64,000 bases of DNA from Candidatus Krumholzibacteriota bacterium. Lineage in GTDB: Bacteria > Krumholzibacteriota > Krumholzibacteriia > JAJRXK01. The position numbers and the translations under genes were made by a program. This document shows positions 26,003-35,695 of the stretch, in pieces; the first letter of the stretch is position 1; each line of letters opens with the position of its first letter. Under the pieces are notes generated by a model, which saw only the letters and a program-made list of their open reading frames with translations, was not told the origin of the DNA and made no database searches. The stretch is taken from contig JAJDAC010000027.1 in the NCBI GenBank assembly GCA_029262065.1, positions 62,001 to 126,000 of the forward strand. Direction: 5' to 3'.

Positions 26003-28657
26003 CTACTTGAGCAACACGGCTCGGCGCACTTCGCGCTGTCCGCGACTGGTGACCTCGAGGAAATATTGCCCGCTGGCTACACTTTGCCCCGTGTCGTTCT
26101 GTCCGTTCCAGCGGAACCGGGTGGACCCGGCCCCAATGGCCCCCGAGAAAAGAGAGCGCACGCGTCGTCCTTGGACGTCGTACACCACGATTGATACATC
26201 ACGGGCCCCGGTGCTGGCCACGAAGAAAGAAGTCGTGGGGTTGAACGGATTGGGATGGGCCGCGCTCATGGCAAAGTCCAGCCGCACCGGCACCGAACCA
26301 TCCACGGCGTCGGCCGGAAAAATCGGATGTCCGGCCCAGGTGAGAATTTCGCCCAGCAAAGCCGACCGCGTGGCTTCGCCGTTGGGTTGGCCCCCTGCAT
26401 TGCGGCGATCGTAGACCCGACTGATCGCGTACGGAAACGTGAGCTGGCGGCGCAGGTAGGTGACCGTGTTCACGATGATCGGACTTTCCTTCATTACCGA
26501 AGCGGCGAACGTGGGAGGCCCTCCCGGGGGTTGGTATTGGTGGGCAGCCGTCGCTCCCGACAATGGAACCAACTCATCGAACTGCCGCGTCGGTGAACAT
26601 CCCGAATACACGACGTACTGCGTGGGAAACACAGGGTGGGTGGACGACACCTCGGTCGCCACGCTCGGCAACAGGCTCGACGTGTCATTTTTGAATGCCT
26701 GCACTCCCATGGTACCGGAGAGATACGCCTGGCTGGGCGTGCCTTGCGCGCGCAGTCCCGTACCGATGTTGTCGGCGAAATATGCCACCGTGCGATTCCC
26801 GGCCTGGGCCAACCAACTCTGGATGACGCCCAGGTCGTTGCTCTTGTCGTTGCCTCCAAAGTTGCTGCCGTCGCTGATCAACGGCACCCACTGGCGTCCG
26901 CCCAGATAGAACAAGATGTCGAAGTCCGCGAGTTGCGCGGCCGATGCCCCGTGACCGTCGCTGGCGCCCAGCCCATTGCCCACCCCCGCGTCGGGAGCGA
27001 GCGTCGAATACACCGCGTAGTCGCGCCCCTCGCGAATTCCCACCTCACGCAAGGCCCGTTGAAAGATCTCGAGTTCGTCGGGGTCTCCGGCGTCGTCCCA
27101 TACCAGGATGCGGGTTACGGCCACACCCGGCCCGATCGAACGCTGCGGACCTTCATCCCAGGCTTCGGGCAAGCCACCCGCTGGTTCGGCCGATGGAATC
27201 GGCTTGCCGCCGCGCGGCTCCGCCTTGCCTTCGTTGTCGCCGCAAAGGACGGGAATGACCGGGGGAAGGTTGGCGGCGATGGTGGGGAATCCCGACGTGT
27301 GGTTGTTGCTGTCGGTGGCCTCGATCACATAGATGAGTTTGTCGCCGGGAAAAAACATCGTCGGTTCGGTGGGTTCAGGAATCACCAGCACATTCCGGGG
27401 CGGACCGTCGGGCAAATCAAAGAAATACCGATTGGCGACGGGCGCACCCCGGTCGGTTACCGGCTGACCAACCACGGTACCGCGATATACCCGGGGGGCA
27501 TCGAGGACGGTGCCCGGCGGCAGGTAACGAAACCCATCGAAGAGAGGATTCGTGACCAGAAAGAAGATCATCTCGGGCGGGCCAAGCAGAGTGGTTCCCG
27601 GCAACGGAACTACATCCACCACGATCGAGTCACCCGGTACCACCTGCGGCCCGTGATGGATGTCCTGCGCCATGTCCAGGCGAATCGCCGCCGCACCCAG
27701 GTTGAGCGGATCAAGTGGCGCCGTTCCGTGGATGAACGCGTCGTGGAACAGGTCAATATCGCGCGCGGTTATCTTGGGTCCAATTGCGTCGTGCTTGATG
27801 AACGAAAAATTGTCGAACCAGGGCCCCGGCGTGGCCGCGCCCCCCGGTACGCCCTCTTCCAATGTGTTGTCCACGACCCCGAACCTGAACTGGACTTTCT
27901 GGGGCTGATCCACCAGGAGGTCGGTCACGTCGAGCACACGACGTTCGTACTGGGCATCTTGTGACCAGTAGGAGTAGTCGCGGTCTTTCCAGTCACTCCA
28001 GGTGGAGGTGGACATGTCAAGACTGCGAAACGACCAGTAGTAGTAGATGCCGTTTTCGTAGGGCAGGTGTCGCCATACGTCGAAGGCGATGGTCAGTCCC
28101 TTCATACCGTCATCATCGGGCAACGTGGATTCCCATTTCACCTCGGGCGACCACACCTCGTTGGCCAATCGCTCGGTCCCCGACGAAGCACCGCCGGTAT
28201 AATTGATGACGTGACCCAGAGCGTCGCCGTAGGTCCACGGGGGCGAAAACGAACCCGGAGCAACACCACCGTTGTTCGGCGGCGTCCCGTCGTCGAAGAA
28301 CACCAGCTGGGGACTGTCGTTTTCGACGCAGTCGTCCAGGTCGGTCAGATTCTCGCGAACCTTGGAAAAGTCTCCGAAGAAAGGACCCGACCCAGCCTGG
28401 GTCAGATCGACGCCGATCCATCCCTGCAGGTCGGGGTCGCCGAGGGAATCCTCGAACTTGCCCCTTACCTCGCCGGGACCACCGTACAGATTGAAGGAGT
28501 CGGCCGGCGTCTTGGCCAGGCCAGGCCCGAACACGGATCGGCTGATCAGGGGCTCCTGAACCGGTCGACGCGTGGCCGCCTGGGCTTCGCCGCCAATCAG
28601 GACCACGGCGGTGACCATATAAAGCGTTGTCTTGTAAACAGATGATCCAGCGATCAT
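26003..28657 (-). CDS. Large secreted protein with FlgD-type sorting tail
   Basis: The 884-residue product starts with a hydrophobic signal (TLYMVTAVVLIGGEAQA). It has a jelly-roll-like first half with many aromatic strands (YYYWSFRSLDMSTSTWSDWK) and a second half with a Rossmann-like segment (RILVWDDAGDPDELEIFQRA, then DFDILFYLGGRQW), similar to glutamine-amidotransferase-like domains of other secreted proteins. It ends with HPNPFNPTTSFFV, IVVYDVQGRRVRSLF and the tail RRAVLLK. GGAGG precedes the ATG. The next sorting-domain gene starts 30 bases after its stop, so the two are probably in one transcript. No enzyme activity can be assigned. Confidence 0.78.
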   Translation of the reverse strand: MIAGSSVYKTTLYMVTAVVLIGGEAQAATRRPVQEPLISRSVFGPGLAKTPADSFNLYGGPGEVRGKFEDSLGDPDLQGWIGVDLTQAGSGPFFGDFSKVRENLTDLDDCVENDSPQLVFFDDGTPPNNGGVAPGSFSPPWTYGDALGHVINYTGGASSGTERLANEVWSPEVKWESTLPDDDGMKGLTIAFDVWRHLPYENGIYYYWSFRSLDMSTSTWSDWKDRDYSYWSQDAQYERRVLDVTDLLVDQPQKVQFRFGVVDNTLEEGVPGGAATPGPWFDNFSFIKHDAIGPKITARDIDLFHDAFIHGTAPLDPLNLGAAAIRLDMAQDIHHGPQVVPGDSIVVDVVPLPGTTLLGPPEMIFFLVTNPLFDGFRYLPPGTVLDAPRVYRGTVVGQPVTDRGAPVANRYFFDLPDGPPRNVLVIPEPTEPTMFFPGDKLIYVIEATDSNNHTSGFPTIAANLPPVIPVLCGDNEGKAEPRGGKPIPSAEPAGGLPEAWDEGPQRSIGPGVAVTRILVWDDAGDPDELEIFQRALREVGIREGRDYAVYSTLAPDAGVGNGLGASDGHGASAAQLADFDILFYLGGRQWVPLISDGSNFGGNDKSNDLGVIQSWLAQAGNRTVAYFADNIGTGLRAQGTPSQAYLSGTMGVQAFKNDTSSLLPSVATEVSSTHPVFPTQYVVYSGCSPTRQFDELVPLSGATAAHQYQPPGGPPTFAASVMKESPIIVNTVTYLRRQLTFPYAISRVYDRRNAGGQPNGEATRSALLGEILTWAGHPIFPADAVDGSVPVRLDFAMSAAHPNPFNPTTSFFVASTGARDVSIVVYDVQGRRVRSLFSGAIGAGSTRFRWNGQNDTGQSVASGQYFLEVTSRGQREVRRAVLLK

Positions 28658-28909
28658 GGGGAGCCTCCGGAGCTGCTGGGCGATCTACCCTCTATTGTCC
28701 CTCATTTGGTGCACGCGTGGCCATAGCTTCGCGCTCTCATGTGGTAGATGCCGCCCCGGCCTCAACCGCTGCCGACCATTTGTAGATTCCGGTGCAGCGA
28801 AAGCGAACCCGGCGGCGTCTGTGGGTGTAGAACGCAACGTCAAGCCGTTGGCTGGACGATGGCCCTGACCGCCTCTATGCTCTCCCCTTCAGGGAAGGCT
28901 GAGGGCAAG

Positions 28910-29437
28910 ATGGGGCAATCGCAATCCGACAGATTCGCGGCGGTACGCCGGGGCGAAGCGTGGGCCGAGAGAGAGGTCTCCCAGCTCATTCAACGTTTCG
29001 CGCGTCACGCGTGCAGTCGAGTAGGCACGGCACTGCAGGTCGAGCTGGGGTGGGAAGACGTAGCCCAGGAAGCCAGTCGGCGGTTCTTCGCCACGGGCAT
29101 CCACCAATACGGTGGCACGGGCAGCGAGGAGAGCTACCTGTACACGGTGGTGAAGTCCACTCTCATCCAGATCGCCCGCAGCGCCAATCGAAGGAAGAAG
29201 CGCGAGGATGTGGCGGCCGAAACCGAAACGGTCACACACTCGAACTCGCAGCACCGGCTTGACGTGGAGCTGATACTCAACCGCCTCGACGAGGTTTGCC
29301 GCGATTTGTTGAAGCGTGCATTTCTTGAAGAGGTCCCTTACGCGACGTTGGCGCGCGACTTGGAACTGGCCGAGAGTTCTGTACGCGCAAAAGTCAGTCG
29401 CTGTGTCCGGAGGGCCCGTGAATTCTCCAGTCAATGA
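28910..29437 (+). CDS. ECF-type RNA polymerase sigma factor
   Basis: At 175 residues it has the two ECF regions. Region 2 includes LGWEDVAQEASRRFFATGI and SYLYTVVKSTLIQIARSANR; region 4 includes VPYATLARDLELAESSVRAK followed by VSRCVRRAREF. The ATG at 28910 has GAGGG seven bases upstream; open frame continues further back without a comparable site. The 3' end overlaps the anti-sigma gene by 20 bases, so the two products are made together. Its target promoters are not known. Confidence 0.87.
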   Translation: MGQSQSDRFAAVRRGEAWAEREVSQLIQRFARHACSRVGTALQVELGWEDVAQEASRRFFATGIHQYGGTGSEESYLYTVVKSTLIQIARSANRRKKREDVAAETETVTHSNSQHRLDVELILNRLDEVCRDLLKRAFLEEVPYATLARDLELAESSVRAKVSRCVRRAREFSSQ

Positions 29438-30305
29438 CCACGTCGTAGATCGCATTGCCGACGCCGTCGCCGGTCGGCTTGACGATGCCAGCCAAAGCCA
29501 GGTTGAAGAACACCTGCAGGCCTGCGCCGAGTGCGCGGCCGACTTCGACTTCGCCCGGTCGCTACGCGCCAGCGGTCAACACATCGAGACCGATCGCATC
29601 GTAGCCCTGTCCGAGGGGGCGTCGACCCAGGAGAACGAAACGAATCATCTGGCTGCGTGCGGCGCGTGCCGACGCGAGCTGGACGCTTTGGCCACGCTGG
29701 GTGCGGCACCCGACCTTGGTGTCGTTTCAGAGCCGCGCGCCGCAAGGGCGCCGCGCGCGACCGCACCGCGTGGACGCCGCGGCGTGATATCTGGCGCGAT
29801 CCTGGCGGTGGCCGCGGCCGTGGTGTTCATGCTCGCCCCCTGGGAAAGTGGAATTCCACTCGAGCAACAACTCCAAGCCCTCGTTTCCAACGAAGCCCTG
29901 CCGGTCATGGTGCCACGAGCCGGTATCCAGGGTGCCGACGAAGCACGTATCAAGGAGCTGGCCTTCGATCTGTACAAGAAGGGCAACTACGCCGACGCCA
30001 CGGTGGCCATGGATCAGGCCGTGCAACTGAACCCCGAAGACACCGCCCTGCTACTCTACCTGGGATCGTCGCAGATGTTGGCCGGGGATGCCGAAGCGGC
30101 GATCACCACGCTGGAGCCAGCGGCAGCAAGCGAAACCCACGGTGACGTGTTGGGAGCCATGCAGTGGATCCTGGCCAACGCCTACCTGGCGGCGGGTCAC
30201 ACGCAGGAAGCTGTTCGCGTACTACGGGAGCTCCAAGCGAACGCCACGTCGCATCGCAGCGAAGCCGGCGCTCTTCTGGTAAAGCTGGAGCAACTGGGCT
30301 ATTAG
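29418..30305 (+). CDS. Transmembrane anti-sigma factor with two zinc-finger motifs and TPR
   Basis: The GTG at 29418 follows GGAGG and lies inside the sigma gene. The first 90 residues hold two HxxxCxxC motifs: HLQACAEC (H32, C36, C39) and HLAACGAC (H77, C81, C84). Each is the core of a ZAS anti-sigma domain, which normally occurs once. A basic linker, one membrane segment (SGAILAVAAAVVFMLAPW) and a periplasmic TPR region (AFDLYKKGNYADATVAMDQA and later hairpins) follow. The likely role is to hold the ECF sigma at the membrane and release it on a periplasmic signal sensed or relayed by the TPR part. Confidence 0.82.
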   Translation: MNSPVNDHVVDRIADAVAGRLDDASQSQVEEHLQACAECAADFDFARSLRASGQHIETDRIVALSEGASTQENETNHLAACGACRRELDALATLGAAPDLGVVSEPRAARAPRATAPRGRRGVISGAILAVAAAVVFMLAPWESGIPLEQQLQALVSNEALPVMVPRAGIQGADEARIKELAFDLYKKGNYADATVAMDQAVQLNPEDTALLLYLGSSQMLAGDAEAAITTLEPAAASETHGDVLGAMQWILANAYLAAGHTQEAVRVLRELQANATSHRSEAGALLVKLEQLGY

Positions 30306-30362
30306 TCGCATCTACGCCGCCGCGCGTTCTATCCGTTCGTTCGAACCAGAAAAGGATTCTCC

Positions 30363-31997
30363 ATGCCCCAGCCATCGACCAAGCCCAGTACCGCAGTGCG
30401 AGTGGCCTCGTGGAATGATCTCGGCGACGGCGAGCCCGCCTACGCCCTGGTGGCCAGCGTGGATCTGGTGGTCGTGCGAGCGGGAGACGATGTCTCAGTA
30501 CTCTACGGTCGCTGTCTGCACCGCGGTGCGCTGCTATCGGATGGACACGTAGACGGACACAATCTCATCTGTGGCGTGCACGGATGGGATTATCGCGTGG
30601 ATACGGGAGTCAGCGAATACAACAACGCCGAGGCGTTGCACAAGTTTCAGGCGTGGTTGGAGGAAGACGCGGTCTGGGTCGACGAGCAGGAAGTGCAGAC
30701 CTGGGCCCAAACGAACCCCCAGCCCTACGATCGCGACGCCTACCTGGGACTGTACGCCGACACGCACGGCGGCCCGGAGGAACCGTTCAACAACCACATC
30801 CAATCCCTGGCCCGCAGCGGCGCCAAGAACCTCGGACACGGTCCGGTGTCGGCCATGGGTGTACCGCTGACCGAGTTGCCGCGTTGGGATGACATCCAGC
30901 TGGTGACCGCGCAGCTCTACCGGGTGCCGCAATTCGACGACGCCGCGGTCGAGACCTCGGTGGTCATTGGCCCACGCGCCCGCAAACCGCTGCGTCTGGA
31001 GATACCCCTGTTCGTGAGCGACATGAGTTACGGCGCGCTGAGCGAAGAAGCCAAGATCGCCCTGTCGCGAGGCGCCGAGAAGGTCGGTACCGGAATCTGT
31101 TCGGGCGAGGGCGGCATGCTGCCCGAAGAGCAGGCCGAGAACTCGCGGTACTTCTACGAGCTGGCCTCGGGAAAATTCGGTTTCTCGATGGACAAGGTAA
31201 AGAAGACGCAGGCCTTCCATTTCAAGGGCGGCCAGGGAGCCAAGACCGGGACCGGCGGCCACCTGCCGGGAAACAAGGTACAGGGAAAGATCGCGGAGGT
31301 CCGGGGTCTGCCCGAGGGAAAGTCGGCGATCAGTCCCGCGCGTTTTCCCGACCTGGGTGGAGTAGAAGACTTTCGGCGCGTAGCCGAAGAGGTTCGTGAA
31401 GCAACCGGCGGCATTCCCATCGGTTTCAAACTATCGGCGCAGCATATCGAAGAAGACATCGACGCGGCTCTGGCCATTGGCGTGGACTACATCATTCTGG
31501 ACGGGCGCGGCGGCGGTACCGGCGCCGCGCCGGCGGTGTTCAAGAACAACATTTCAGTGCCCACCATCGCGGCCCTCGCCCGCGCCCGCAAGCACCTCGA
31601 CCAAAGAGGTGCATCGGATGTTTCGCTCGTCATCACCGGCGGCCTACGGACCGAGAGCGATTTCATGAAAGCGTTGGCGCTGGGGGCCGACGCGGTAGCC
31701 GTAGCCAACTCCGCACTCCAAGCCATCGGTTGTTTGGGCATGCGGGCCTGCCATACCAACAACTGTCCGGTAGGCATCGCCACGCAGAAGGAAAGCCTAC
31801 GGCAGCGATTGATCGTGGAAACCTCGGCGCAACAGCTGGCCAACTACTTCGAAGCCACCATCGAGCTCATGAAGATCATGGCACGAGGTTGCGGTCACAC
31901 CGCGTTGTCGGAATTCTGCCCCGACGACCTCACCACCTGGAAACGGGACGTGGCGTACCTGACCGGCATCAAATACGCCGGCGTGGTGCCGCTGTAG
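30363..31997 (+). CDS. Rieske domain fused to glutamate-synthase-like FMN domain
   Basis: The first 115 residues form a Rieske [2Fe-2S] domain: CLH at 51-53 and CGVHGWD about 18 residues later give the CxH/CxxH ligands. The rest is an FMN-binding glutamate-synthase-type (beta/alpha)8 barrel with KTGTGGHLPGNKV, a phosphate-binding region around DGRGGGTGAAPAVF, and GCLGMRACHTNNCPVG, the C-x5-C-x4-C [3Fe-4S] motif. Glutaminase and C-terminal GltB domains are absent. It is probably a soluble oxidoreductase moving electrons through both clusters to FMN; the substrate is unknown and glutamate synthesis should not be assumed. AAAGGA precedes the ATG. It lies 57 bases after the anti-sigma gene. Confidence 0.85.
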   Translation: MPQPSTKPSTAVRVASWNDLGDGEPAYALVASVDLVVVRAGDDVSVLYGRCLHRGALLSDGHVDGHNLICGVHGWDYRVDTGVSEYNNAEALHKFQAWLEEDAVWVDEQEVQTWAQTNPQPYDRDAYLGLYADTHGGPEEPFNNHIQSLARSGAKNLGHGPVSAMGVPLTELPRWDDIQLVTAQLYRVPQFDDAAVETSVVIGPRARKPLRLEIPLFVSDMSYGALSEEAKIALSRGAEKVGTGICSGEGGMLPEEQAENSRYFYELASGKFGFSMDKVKKTQAFHFKGGQGAKTGTGGHLPGNKVQGKIAEVRGLPEGKSAISPARFPDLGGVEDFRRVAEEVREATGGIPIGFKLSAQHIEEDIDAALAIGVDYIILDGRGGGTGAAPAVFKNNISVPTIAALARARKHLDQRGASDVSLVITGGLRTESDFMKALALGADAVAVANSALQAIGCLGMRACHTNNCPVGIATQKESLRQRLIVETSAQQLANYFEATIELMKIMARGCGHTALSEFCPDDLTTWKRDVAYLTGIKYAGVVPL

Positions 31998-32008
31998 CCG
32001 GGTTCTAT

Positions 32009-33139
32009 TCAGCGAAAGAGCTCGCGCAAACGATCGCGCCAACTCGCTTGCGGTGGCGAAGCCAGAAACTCCAGAATGTCGTTGCGCAGCTCCGACACGC
32101 TCGCGTATCGCCGGTCAAGATCGTGGTTCGTGGCCCTCAGGAATATTCGGTCCAACGGTCCGCTCAACGCTCGGCGCAACTGGGCCGGATCGGTCTGGCG
32201 ACGAGCGGCCATGGCCGGATCGACCTCGTGCGCGCTAGGAGGCGTAGTCGGCGAACTCGACACGATACGAAGCTGTTCAACCCACGAACGCGAACGAAAC
32301 GAATCGTCCCAGGGCAGCGCTCCTACCAACAACTCGTACAGAAGCATACCCAGACTATAGATATCTGAACGATGATCGACCGGAGCCTGGATGAGTTTCG
32401 TTTGCTCGGGGCTCATGTATTCCGGCGTGCCCAAAACGATAAAGTCCGACGCCAGTGTGATGGTCTCATCGTCCAACAGTTTGGCCACGCCGAAGTCGAT
32501 GATCTTGGGCACCGCTTCACCACTGAAATTCATCACCAGAACGTTCGAGGGTTTGAGGTCCCGGTGGAAGATACCCTGCTCGTGGGCGTGCTGAACGCCC
32601 GAGCACACCCTGGCAAACACATCCAAGCGCGCCGACAGCGGCAACTCATGCTCGTCGCAGTATTCGGGCAGTGGCAGGCCGGGCGCGTACTCCATGGTAA
32701 AGAACGGCTCGCCCGTTGACGTGGTACCGGCGTCGAGCACCTGGGCCACATACGGATGGGTGATGCGCGACAACGCGCGGCGCTCGGCCTGAAACCGCGG
32801 CACCGCGGAAGGCGCCAGCCCCACCAACATGACCTTCAGCGCTACACGTCGCTCCAACGGACCATGTTGTTGTGCTTCAAATACACGGCCCATGCCGCCT
32901 TCGCCCAACAACGCCCCGACCGTGTAGCCTTCCACCTCGGGCGCGGCCCAGCCGGCGCCCCGTGGTTCGTGGAACGAGGTTCCCGCCCGGTCGAAGTGAT
33001 CGAGCAAGACGGTGACCTGAGCCAGTAACTGGGTGTCGGCACCACACGCGTGCTCCACGTACGCCCGGCGTTGAGCTTCCGAACGATCGAGCGCGTTCTG
33101 GAAGATGCTTTCCGCCGACTGGGGAGAATCGCGGGTCAC
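32009..33139 (-). CDS. Soluble Ser/Thr protein kinase
   Basis: A Hanks-type kinase of 376 residues. The glycine loop (LLGEGGMGRVFEA), the VALK lysine, the catalytic HRDLKPSNVLV, DFGVAK and the GTPEYMSPEQ activation segment are all intact. The first 75 residues are a helical segment common in bacterial kinases paired with this sigma type. There is no membrane helix or sensor domain after the catalytic domain, so it is shorter than most relatives. The GTG start overlaps the sigma-factor stop in GTGA, which sets it firmly as the coupled second cistron. Confidence 0.9.
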   Translation of the reverse strand: MTRDSPQSAESIFQNALDRSEAQRRAYVEHACGADTQLLAQVTVLLDHFDRAGTSFHEPRGAGWAAPEVEGYTVGALLGEGGMGRVFEAQQHGPLERRVALKVMLVGLAPSAVPRFQAERRALSRITHPYVAQVLDAGTTSTGEPFFTMEYAPGLPLPEYCDEHELPLSARLDVFARVCSGVQHAHEQGIFHRDLKPSNVLVMNFSGEAVPKIIDFGVAKLLDDETITLASDFIVLGTPEYMSPEQTKLIQAPVDHRSDIYSLGMLLYELLVGALPWDDSFRSRSWVEQLRIVSSSPTTPPSAHEVDPAMAARRQTDPAQLRRALSGPLDRIFLRATNHDLDRRYASVSELRNDILEFLASPPQASWRDRLRELFR

Positions 33140-33708
33140 TCGGGTCCATCCGGATCGAGTTCGCGGTGCAACCACGCCACTACGTAGCGCCAATCGCGAT
33201 CCACGGTGCGCACGGAAATGTCCATGCAGTTGGCCGTTTCTTCACGATCGAGGCCGCCAAAGTAGCGCAGCAGAACCATCTGTGCCTTGCGCGGGTCTTC
33301 TTTTTCGAGTTTTTCCAGAGCCTGGTGCAACGCGAGAACGTCGAGCTCAGGGCCCTGGATGGCGATTTCCAGATCATCTACATCGAGTCGTTGCCGATCG
33401 CCACCGTGTTTCACCGCGCGTTTTCGCCGCACCTGATCCACCAATATCTGTCGCATGGCCTGGGCGGCCGCGGCGAAGAAATGTCCGCGGCTGTTCCAGT
33501 TTACTTCTTCTTTGCCGGCTACGCGCAGATAGGCCTCGTGGACCAACGCCGTGGGTTGCAGGGTATTGCCGGGCGGAACCTTGCGCATACGCGCCTTGGC
33601 CAGGGACCGCAACTGGTCGTAGACCAACGGCAGCAGCTCTTCCGACGCGTGAGCATCTCCGTCGATCGCTCGTTGTAATGTTCGCGAGAGCTTCTCTGAC
33701 TGACTCAT
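33136..33708 (-). CDS. ECF sigma factor of the kinase-linked type
   Basis: Its 190 residues match the sigma-70 TIGR02999-like group: ASEELLPLVYDQLRSLAKAR, LQPTALVHEAYLRV and FFAAAAQAMRQILVDQVRRK in region 2, and VLLRYFGGLDREETANCMDI in region 4. These sigma factors are commonly followed by a Ser/Thr kinase gene, as here. The ATG at 33708 has GGAGC upstream. No anti-sigma gene accompanies it, so control through phosphorylation by the neighbouring kinase is a reasonable inference. Confidence 0.88.
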   Translation of the reverse strand: MSQSEKLSRTLQRAIDGDAHASEELLPLVYDQLRSLAKARMRKVPPGNTLQPTALVHEAYLRVAGKEEVNWNSRGHFFAAAAQAMRQILVDQVRRKRAVKHGGDRQRLDVDDLEIAIQGPELDVLALHQALEKLEKEDPRKAQMVLLRYFGGLDREETANCMDISVRTVDRDWRYVVAWLHRELDPDGPE

Positions 33709-33781
33709 GGGTGCTCCGAGGGCGCGTAGAGTTGGTTGGACCATTGTAACCCCGCGCCGGGGACCGGAACCAGTATCTCCG

Positions 33782-35662
33782 TCAATTGGCCAATGCGTCG
33801 GCTTCGGGCGGGTCCTGCTGATCCCGAAGGGACTGCAGACGCCAATAGCGTCGATAGATTTCGCTGCTGGCGTAAAGCTCGTCGTGGGTACCGCTTCCTA
33901 CCAGTTCCCCCTGATCGAGCACGACGATGCGGTCGGCTTTGCGGGCGGTGGCCAGACGATGCGCGATGACCAGTGTAGTTCGTCCGCGCAGCAGGTCATC
34001 CAACGCCATCTGCACCCGTTGTTCCGAGTCGGGGTCGAGTGAACTGGTCGCCTCGTCCAGTAGCAACACCCGTGGATTCTTGAGAAACGCGCGGGCAATG
34101 GCCACGCGCTGTCGTTGCCCCGCACTCAACCGGACACCACGCTCCCCCACCACTTCCTGGTACCCCTGCGGCAATCGTTCGATGAACTCGTGCGCACCCG
34201 CCGCCTCCGCCGCCTGACGCACCTCGTACGCCGAGGCGCCCGGCCGACTGTAACCAATGTTTTCTTCCACCGTCCCGTGGAACAGGAATATCTCCTGCGG
34301 CACGATAGCCATGGACTGCCTCAACTCACTCAGGTCGAGACTACGCAGGTCGTGCCCGTCCAACAGAATGCGTCCACGGCGGGGGTCGTGGAACCGAAGC
34401 AGGAGCGAGAACAGTGTGCTCTTGCCCGCTCCGCTGGGTCCCACTACACCCACGACTTCGCCTGACTTCACCTGTAGATCCAACGCGGAGATGGCTGGGG
34501 TGTCGGGGTCTGACGCGTAGGCAAACTCCACGTCTTCGAACACGACCTCGCCGCGCGGCGCGGCGATGGCCACGGGAGTCAAAGGACTCTGGATGGTCGA
34601 TAGTGTGTCCAGCAAGTCGAAGATACGTGCGCTGGCACCGCGCAACTCACGGTAGCCCCCGTACAGAGCCCCCAATGTTCCTACCGACGACGCAATGGAG
34701 AACGTGTAAAGAAGGAACGTCGTAAGTTCGCCCGCGGTCAACTCATCGCGCAGCATGAGCCGGCCACCGAACCACAACACCAAGGCAAACGCGCTGAAGG
34801 CCGCGAACTGCAGCAAACCCATGAACGCACCGGTGGCCCGCGCGTTTCGCAGCTGTACGCCAAGCAGCGCCAAGAGCCGGTCGCCGTAACGGTCCGACTC
34901 GAACGACTCTCGGCCGAACGCCTGTACCGTGCGAATGCCGCTGAGCGTTTCCTCCGCGACCGCGGCCGTATCAGCCACGGCGTCGCGCTCGGCCGTGGCC
35001 AGCTTTTCGAGGCGGCGCCCGTAGAAGATTCCCACCAGCACCACCGGCGGAATGACCGCCAGCGAAACCAGGGTGAGCTGCGTCTGCATGACCAGGAGAA
35101 TCACGAGCGTGCCCACGAACCGCAGGACGGCCTGGATGCCACCGGGGATCTGCTGGGTCAGTGCATTCTGTACGACGGTAAGATCTGAACCCATGCGCGA
35201 CAGGAGCTCGCCCACGCGACGTGTCTCGTAGAAGTCGGGCGACAGCTGGATCAGATGGGCGAACAGTCGCGACCGCAGGTCCTGCAGGAGCCGGGCGCCG
35301 GCCAGGCGCAGCAGATACAGCTCGCCGAACGCAATCACGCCCATGATCGCGAACAGACCGATCAACATGATGACGATGCGGTTCAGCTGATCCACGCTGC
35401 GGTGGGTGATGGCGGCGTCGACTACATCGCCGGCCACCTTGGGGGTGACCAGACTCACCGCCCCACCAAGCAGCAGTAAAAAGGTGGCGGCCAGGAGCGG
35501 GCGCAAGTAGGGGCGGGCCAACCCTAGCAGGCGCCCGAAACTGGGCGCCGAAGCGATGTCTTCAGCTTCCTCGGGCAGCGGTGTATCGGGCACGGTTTCG
35601 GTCACTATGGCCCCACGCCGGGTCGGACGCGGACGAACGAGGAAGCGAGACTCGGAGGCCAT
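33782..35662 (-). CDS. ABC exporter, fused permease and ATPase (MsbA/LmrA type)
   Basis: The 626-residue half-transporter has a six-helix membrane domain (residues about 50-330) and a C-terminal ATPase. All motifs are intact: Walker A GPSGAGKST, Q-loop VPQE, signature LSAGQRQR, Walker B VLLLDEAT and switch His IAHR. It should work as a homodimer. Related exporters move lipids, lipid-linked sugars or drugs, and the substrate cannot be told. An extra 45-residue N-terminal segment with an acidic stretch (PDTPLPEEAEDIASAPSF) precedes the first helix. GGGGG lies five bases before the ATG. It is divergent from the FG-GAP protein gene. Confidence 0.9.
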   Translation of the reverse strand: MASESRFLVRPRPTRRGAIVTETVPDTPLPEEAEDIASAPSFGRLLGLARPYLRPLLAATFLLLLGGAVSLVTPKVAGDVVDAAITHRSVDQLNRIVIMLIGLFAIMGVIAFGELYLLRLAGARLLQDLRSRLFAHLIQLSPDFYETRRVGELLSRMGSDLTVVQNALTQQIPGGIQAVLRFVGTLVILLVMQTQLTLVSLAVIPPVVLVGIFYGRRLEKLATAERDAVADTAAVAEETLSGIRTVQAFGRESFESDRYGDRLLALLGVQLRNARATGAFMGLLQFAAFSAFALVLWFGGRLMLRDELTAGELTTFLLYTFSIASSVGTLGALYGGYRELRGASARIFDLLDTLSTIQSPLTPVAIAAPRGEVVFEDVEFAYASDPDTPAISALDLQVKSGEVVGVVGPSGAGKSTLFSLLLRFHDPRRGRILLDGHDLRSLDLSELRQSMAIVPQEIFLFHGTVEENIGYSRPGASAYEVRQAAEAAGAHEFIERLPQGYQEVVGERGVRLSAGQRQRVAIARAFLKNPRVLLLDEATSSLDPDSEQRVQMALDDLLRGRTTLVIAHRLATARKADRIVVLDQGELVGSGTHDELYASSEIYRRYWRLQSLRDQQDPPEADALAN

Positions 35663-35695
35663 GAATGCCCCCTGACGGCCGCCAGATCGCTAAGG

